Part shown: in pieces, positions 59,301 through 64,000 of the stretch
Numbering within the stretch: the first letter of the stretch is position 1
Layout: every line of letters starts with the position of its first letter
Assembly: GCF_965363235.1 (NCBI RefSeq)
Contig: NC_134841.1
Coordinates: forward strand, 62,021,078-62,085,077
Reading direction: 5' to 3'
Length of the DNA: 64,000 bases
Source: Mytilus galloprovincialis
Lineage: Eukaryota > Mollusca > Bivalvia > Mytilida > Mytilidae
Notes under the pieces: generated by a model
Seen by the model: the letters and a program-made list of their open reading frames with translations, nothing else
What the model was told of the DNA's origin: nothing
Databases searched by the model: none
Program-made: the position numbers and the translations under genes

Positions 59301-59719
59301 TCACTTCTAAATTCTTGCTGATAAAAACATTTTTGAAATATTCGGTTTCGATCATCTTTACGGGGACCGAAAACACGTATTTCAGAATTTAAATCAAAGA
59401 ACAGCAAACTAACAAGAGACCAGTGAGACAGTTTATATTGTTCTTAGTAGATAAAGCATCAATTCGGATACCATAAATTAAAAAATAAATGAAATTAAAT
59501 AAATAATTCTTAGTGTTTCTATAGGTTCACATTTGAAGTAAAATGGAAAACATCACTGTCACACTTACTAAAATTCTGGATATTCCCTCTTCCTTTTTCT
59601 TGCCCTATCGAAAATAAAAGATAGCTCATTCCAATCGCGATTGAATATCCCAGAATTAATCCGCTGACTGTATATACCAACGTACGATTTCTGCTCCAAA
59701 ATGTCTGTAATCCGCTCAT
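55959..59719 (-). CDS. C1q-domain protein, N-terminally anchored (complete, 3 exons)
   Basis: Exons 59719-59569, 57703-57614 and 56368-55959 join in phase (1, 1) to 216 residues. Residues 1-50 have basic residues (WSRNRT) before one hydrophobic helix (VYTVSGLILGYSIAIGMSYL); this looks like a signal anchor with the N-terminus inside. Residues 51-81 are polar and heptad-like (IAQLIKDSKDEILNVIRDSK), a probable short trimer stalk. The rest is a C1q domain (IIAFYAIS..., VYTNIGKGYNPKTGKF, GLYRFG, TGFLIATM). C1q-domain proteins are trimeric recognition molecules, strongly expanded in bivalves where many bind microbial surfaces. The start is the first ATG of exon 1. The gene has no collagen stretch. 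Its paralogue lies upstream at 62138. A cleaved signal peptide is the alternative reading of the helix. Confidence 0.82.
56985..57180 (+). mobile_element. Dispersed repeat R1, diverged partial copy
   Basis: 'acaaacgacaatcactgaat', 'gtgctaagcatgtttgttgg', 'acaacataggaacaaactac' match the later part of R1. It lies in the intron between C1q exons 2 and 3. Confidence 0.5.
57614..57703 (-). CDS. C1q gene 1, exon 2 (stalk)
   Basis: 90 nt after tttcttttag and before gtaagt; phase 1 in and 1 out. It encodes the charged stalk ending STSNEKSN. Confidence 0.78.
57815..57905 (+). mobile_element. Short hammerhead-bearing repeat copy
   Basis: Only the ribozyme and its 3' side ('aatcctggtacctttgataa') are present, in C1q gene 1 intron 1, antisense to the gene. 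Confidence 0.65.
57823..57866 (+). ncRNA. Hammerhead ribozyme motif (intact core) 3
   Basis: Stem I gcgtca/tgacgt, CUGAUGA, stem II gtct/agac with loop tgtgt, GAAA, stem III acgc/gcgt, cleavage base C at 57860. All core positions fit the consensus. Confidence 0.78.
58250..58335 (-). mobile_element. tRNA-derived SINE head fragment
   Basis: 'ctgggattcgaactgatgct' is a reversed B box and is close to the SINE at 22470. It ends in a (TA)n run. Confidence 0.55.
58336..59568. other. C1q gene 1 intron 1 (5' part), featureless
   Basis: AT-rich with no exon or repeat recognised. Confidence 0.35.
59569..59719 (-). CDS. C1q gene 1, exon 1 (signal anchor)
   Basis: 151 nt from ATG (59717-59719) to a gtaagt donor; ends in phase 1. 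Confidence 0.75.
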
Positions 59720-60724
59720 GTTTGGTGCGTTGACAATAAACTATCTGTGAAGCTGAAATATGACTTCAAACGTTCATTCAATTAATCTGGTTTTTCCAAA
59801 TAAACAAGTACAACGTAAAGACAGACACAAAAAGTAATTAGAGTTCTTTGTACTTCATATGTTTATATAATTTAAAGTAGTTTATAATATCAATTTCAAG
59901 TGCAAGAAATGGTTTGCTTTAATTAACACTCGACAGTTTTCTTTATTATATGTGCATACTGTATGAACAATGGCTGTCCTTCTCATTCTATATATTTCAA
60001 CATGTACATGTATGAATGTAAGATTATTTTCAGATAACTAGTATTCAGTTATTCAGTAACAATCCGGATTTTAAAGAATCGTCTAGAAAGGCATTTAGAA
60101 CACAATTGTCCACATGTGTTCTATTACGGTAGCATGTTTATAAAAAAAAATACAGTTTTCTAACTTTTGAAAAAAAATATCTCAATAATTTCCTTGCCCT
60201 TTCAAAAAATACTAAAATTGAAAAAAATGCCTCCTTTGTTAGAACAATTTGTAGAAAGGTAATGGGTATTATATAGTTTTGTAGTGGGATGGTTATAAAA
60301 AATTGTTAATTGAAACTAATGTGTATTGAATTTTCTTCTCATGTAAGATTATATGCGAAACACAAGAACTTTCTTTAAACTGGTACTTAATAAAAAAAAA
60401 TAGAGGAAAATAAGAATACAAGCAATTTACAGATACTTGTGGTAAACAAGACAATACATTAAAAATCATAGATCACAATTATACAGATTTGTTACTTAAA
60501 ACAGTATTAATTTTTTTCCGAGGGCGTAATAAAACGCAAGTATACCGATGTTTATGTAATGCTAATGTCATACATTAAAGTATAAAACATCCAAACTATG
60601 AAATAGTAATTTCTTTAACCCCAAAGAGAATGATACGGATTTGTAGTTATCTATTGTTGTGCATATATCACTAGTCATACCGTTCCAATATCACACTATG
60701 CGGATGTTAGACTAACTTAAATTA
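59720..60724. other. Upstream region of C1q gene 1
   Basis: It should hold the promoter (minus strand), but I cannot point to a convincing TATA box or initiator. AT-rich, with no recognised repeats. Confidence 0.35.
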
Positions 60725-60875
60725 GTTCGTGTTGTTTATTCTTTAGTTTTCTATGTTGTGTCATGTGTACTATTGTTTGTCTGTTTGACCTTTTCATTTT
60801 TAGCCATGGTGTTGTCAGTTTATTTTCGATTTATGAGATTGACTGTCCCTCTGGTATCTTTCGTCCCTCTCTTTT
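60725..60875 (+). mobile_element. Repeat R2, copy
   Basis: 'gtgttgtttattctttagtt' to 'atctttcgtccctctctttt'; 5'-truncated like the copy at 25686. Confidence 0.68.
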
Positions 60876-60884
60876 AAGTGACAT

Positions 60885-61130
60885 GATTGATGTCAGACTA
60901 ACATTAGTGGACATGTAAGATGCCAGCATACATTTGTGGACATATCTCATGTTAGACGAACATTAGTGAACATGTCTGATGTCAAACTAACATTTTTGGA
61001 CATATCTGATGTCAGACTACCATTAGTGGACTTGTCTGATGTCATACTAACATGAGTGGACATGTCTAATGACGGACTAACATTAGTGGACATGTATGAT
61101 GTTAGACTAACGTGAGTGGACATACTAGTA
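60885..61130. repeat. Minisatellite, period about 30 bp, about 8 copies
   Basis: Repeats of 'gtcagactaacattagtgga' plus 'catgtctgat' with substitutions. It follows R2 directly. Confidence 0.8.
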
Positions 61131-61159
61131 GCTAATGTTAGACTTATTTGTCTTTTTGA

Positions 61160-61315
61160 ATATTACTTTTACTGTTTAGTCTATTTTTGGTGATATCGAT
61201 CTGTGTTTTATACATCCCGTTATTGTGCTATGGTAATTTTTTGTTTTCTTGTCTTTCATGTTTGTTAATGTGCTTTGTCTATATGCCCCCCGTTTTTGTT
61301 ATTGTATTCTACAGG
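61160..61315 (+). mobile_element. Retroelement 3' UTR fragment
   Basis: 'gtttagtctatttttggtga', 'cccgttattgtgctatggta', 'cttgtctttcatgtttgtta' match the region after the reverse-transcriptase end at 19935-20425. A short fossil fragment. Confidence 0.5.
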
Positions 61316-62137
61316 GTGATATTCGAATTTTTATCGTTTCAGTTACACTGGAAGGGGCATATTGTATCCAGTGCCTTTTCAAAGAGTGTTCTTAATACGA
61401 GCCTTGTGCAAAAGATGATTTGTAATATTTTTCGAAAAAAAAATAAACCCTTGTAAAAAGGGTTCACTTACCATTCTGTAAACACATTCTTAAATATCTT
61501 CAGGTAAAACATCTTATCCTCATATTTAGGTTCACAGCTGTGAGTAGAGCTTAATATACCTTCTTTAGAAGAATGCATATATTTGGTTTTTTTTCAACAT
61601 AATACACGTTAACAAACTCAAAACATAACATTTTTAAAATGAATTTGTGTTGACATGAATAATCATTGATTCATGCTTTTTTCATATTTATACATAAGCT
61701 GATTTCAAAAATTAATTTATTCGAAATACTATGGATAAATTAACACAGAAACAGGTTGCCTTAGCTGTAATTACTTCTGTTTTTTATTGGCCTGTTAATT
61801 TTTTTTTATATAAGTTTCTGAAGAAACTCGCGCCATGTGTGGAAAATAATAAGCCTGGTACCTTTGGCGAGTTATACTTATAAAAATGGCCCAATATATA
61901 AACGTAGTACAAAATACATTCAGATGTAATATAAATCTATGGTGATATTCAACATGAATAACAACACATTCTCTAAAAAGAAGAAATGCAGAAATTGTCA
62001 AATTCTTAGTAACAAGAGACTCTGCAAATTTTCAATAGATTGAAAGACGTAAGTTTTTAGGTCTCTGTTTTATACATAAGTCAAAGTAATAGCTCTATGA
62101 AGTGTATTTCCAATATTTTTTGTCCGTTTTACATAAT
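61316..62137. other. 3' flank of C1q gene 2
   Basis: The part from about 61800 matches the gene 1 flank. A gtaagt on the minus strand near 61470 (after ttacagaatg) looks like a splice donor, but no exon could be built around it. Confidence 0.35.
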
Positions 62138-63180
62138 CTACATTGTTGCTATTAGGAACCCCGTAAATGACGCCATTCTGTTACCATGGAGTCGTTCTGT
62201 CTGTTTATTGTTGTTTGTTCTACGTGTGACGTCAATAATATCACCCTTCTTGAGTTCTAAAATGGCTTCCATGTCAGCAGTGTTATAATTTTGTTGTGCA
62301 GTGCTACGGGCGACTTCAACACTGTTTTTGTTCATTTGCAAATGAACTACATCATCACTTTGCGACATCCCTGTACTTCCGAAACGATACAATCCATTTA
62401 AAGGCACAATGAATTTTCCTGTTTTCGGATTATAACTTTTACCAATGTTAGTGTATACATGATCAAAAACTATTGTCTGGCTATGCTCGAGGTCGATAGA
62501 TCTGGTTGCGATTGCATAGAAAGCGATGATTCCTTGCTTACTCACAGCTAAAAAGAAGAAAAAAAACACATCAAAATAGCAAATTCATGGCAACAATATA
62601 TAGAATGATAAAAGTTATATTTAAACGTGGAATCATACGATTAGATCATAATGGTTTGGTTTTTTTATCAACAGTATGAGTAAATTGATATTATGTGGAT
62701 AACTGGAAACACGATACAGGCAAATACAACAAAGACCAATCGAACAGCGTTAAACTTTATATCTCTGTCTGCTGTTCATCTTTTGAATCACATTCACTGT
62801 AAGAAGTGAATCAATAATCTACAATGAGTACTATCTCTTTATTAATACTTGATATTCTTTGTCATTTACACAAAACCACAAAAAACAACACTTTATAAAT
62901 TGTATGCGTCTAACCTGCTTTTCTGGTTTTACCTTCACCAGGAACTCCCAAAGTTGAATACTTGAAAGCCAAGATTGTATAAAAACTAAACGTTGAAGAG
63001 CTATATTACCAAAAAAGGACCTTACATATAGTTTTACTAAAATTTCTATAGTTAAATAAATTATTTAAATTCAAATAGTTCGTTAACTCTGATATTTAAA
63101 ATGAAAAAGATTTACGTTTGTAAAGTTTCAAATGGATGGATCCAACACTATGATCACACAAACACCGAACTTGTAAGATT
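61800..63180 (-). repeat. Segmental duplicate containing C1q gene 2 exon
   Basis: The partner of 55201-57010. After 63180 the match is broken by the hammerhead repeat array. Confidence 0.72.
62138..62547 (-). CDS. C1q-domain protein 2, last exon (partial gene)
   Basis: 410 nt after cttctttttag, ending with TAG. It encodes a full C1q domain (KQGIIAFYAIATR, VYTNIGKSYNPKTGKF, GLYRFGSTGMSQ, ELKKGDIIDVTRRT, FTGFLIATM), about 85% identical to gene 1 by hand count. The entry phase is the same as in gene 1, so stalk and anchor exons are expected upstream (beyond 64000 on the minus strand); none is found in 62548-64000. The methionine codons before the acceptor are in the intron's T-rich tract and are not a likely start. 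The frame is intact, so this is probably a functional paralogue. Confidence 0.82.
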
Positions 63181-63239
63181 TTCTTGAAAAGTAAGTATGT
63201 CATATTAAGCTCATGAATTTTGTTTTGTAAAATCACTAA

Positions 63240-63860
63240 AACAGAGTATGTTTGGCGTATTAAATTGTAATCCTGGTACCTTTGATAAATATTTACACCA
63301 CTGGGTCGATGCCACTGCTGGTGGACGTTTCGTCCTCGAGAGTATCATTAGCCCAGTAGTCAGCACTTCGGTGTTGACATTAATATCAATTATATCGTCA
63401 TTTTATGAATTTCCTGTTGACAAAACTTTGATTTTTTCGGAAAACTAAGGATTTTTTTCCCCCAGGAATAGATTACCTTAGCCGTATTTTGCACAACTTT
63501 TTGAAATTTTGGGTCCTAATTGCTCTTCAACTTTGTACTTGTTGGCTTCATAACTATTTTTATCTGAGCGTCACTGATGAGTCTTATGTAGACGAAACGC
63601 GCGTTTGGTGTATAAAATTGTAATCATGATACCTTTGATAACTATTTACACCACTGGGTCGATGCCGCTGCTGAATAACGTTTCGACCCCCAGGCTATCA
63701 CCAACCCAGTAGTCAGCACTTCGGTATTGACATGAATATCAATTATATGGTCATTTTATAAATTTCTTGTTGACAAAACTTTGATTTGTTTGGAAAACTA
63801 AGGATGTTCTTATCCCAGGAATAGATTACCTTAGCCGTATTTGAAAAAAAAATAAAAATT
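63240..63860 (+). mobile_element. Hammerhead retrozyme / pseudo-LTR array, period 353 bp
   Basis: 'ctgggtcgatgcc.ctgctg' occurs at 63301 and 63654, and 'agcccagtagtcagcacttc'-type, 'tgaatttcctgttgacaaaa'-type and 'ggaatagattaccttagccg' blocks recur at the same offset. One intact-core hammerhead lies between the units. The left edge holds the 3' half of another hammerhead (gtttggcgta). Confidence 0.75.
63568..63611 (+). ncRNA. Hammerhead ribozyme motif (intact core) 4
   Basis: Stem I gcgtca/tggtgt (with G-U pairs), CUGAUGA, stem II gtct/agac, GAAA, stem III acgc/gcgt. The cleavage base is U (GUU) rather than C, which is allowed but usually slower. Confidence 0.7.
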
Positions 63861-64000
63861 TGAAAAAATTTGAAAAAAAAATGGAACCCCTTAAAAGATT
63901 GGAACCCCTTAAATTGTTTTTGAATCCCTCCTTGGAGCAATTAATCCCACATTCAAACCCAGCCTTTCCTTTGTAGTATAGAACCTTGTAGTACGATTTC
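63861..64000. other. Window edge, A-rich and unassigned
   Basis: 'ccccttaaa' repeats and A-runs follow the array; nothing else recognised. Confidence 0.35.

Noticed and set aside
61440-61490. Possible minus-strand exon ending at a gtaagt donor
   Set aside because: No acceptor, open frame or homology supports an exon here.

Overview
The window looks like nuclear DNA of a bivalve mollusc, most likely a mussel (Mytilidae). It is AT-rich, has small phase-matched exons in long introns, is packed with dispersed repeats I recognise from memory as common in mussel sequence, and carries C1q-domain genes, a family expanded in bivalves. The species call is inference; no database was searched.

Positions 2067-45416 (+) hold one large gene, of which I can trace 25 coding exons in matching splice phase and about 1,210 residues. 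Ten small leucine-rich-repeat (LRR) exons (mostly 72 nt, all in the same phase) lead to an LRR C-terminal cap exon. Next comes a body that resembles von Willebrand factor D and EGF domain-containing proteins (VWDE): a cysteine-containing extracellular region, a VWD domain over three exons, a basic cleavage-like site, one EGF-like module, a second conserved VWDE-like segment, a transmembrane helix and a short cytoplasmic tail ending in TAG at 45414-45416. The 5' end (signal peptide, N-terminal cap) lies before base 1 or was not found. The LRR part has grown by local duplication: a two-exon A-B module is repeated, and about 1-2 kb of intron around one LRR exon is also repeated.

The introns are full of mobile DNA: a Mutator-like MITE with 60-bp perfect inverted ends and a 9-bp target duplication, three TTAA-flanked inverted-repeat elements, two elements whose ends share a CACAYTAG motif, Helitron-like elements with hairpin ends and internal tandem units, tRNA-derived SINE fragments, and many copies of mussel dispersed repeats.

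From 45.4 kb to 55 kb there is no host gene I can support. This stretch holds a 2.7-kb element with inverted, repeated GTACGAAAT-like ends and another element nested in it, a hairpin, and an old broken reverse-transcriptase copy.

From 55.9 kb to the end there are two minus-strand C1q-domain genes. One is complete in three exons (59719 to 55959), encoding a predicted N-terminally anchored protein of 216 residues. The other is a partial paralogue whose last exon is 62138-62547. They arose by segmental duplication.

The most distinctive non-coding signal is a set of hammerhead-ribozyme motifs (intact cores at 13906, 55067, 57823 and 63568, plus degraded ones). Two sit in arrays with a period of about 350 bp, the pattern expected of retrozymes or Penelope-like pseudo-LTRs. 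Twice, ribozyme repeats lie just beyond the 3' end of a reverse-transcriptase fossil and in antisense to it.
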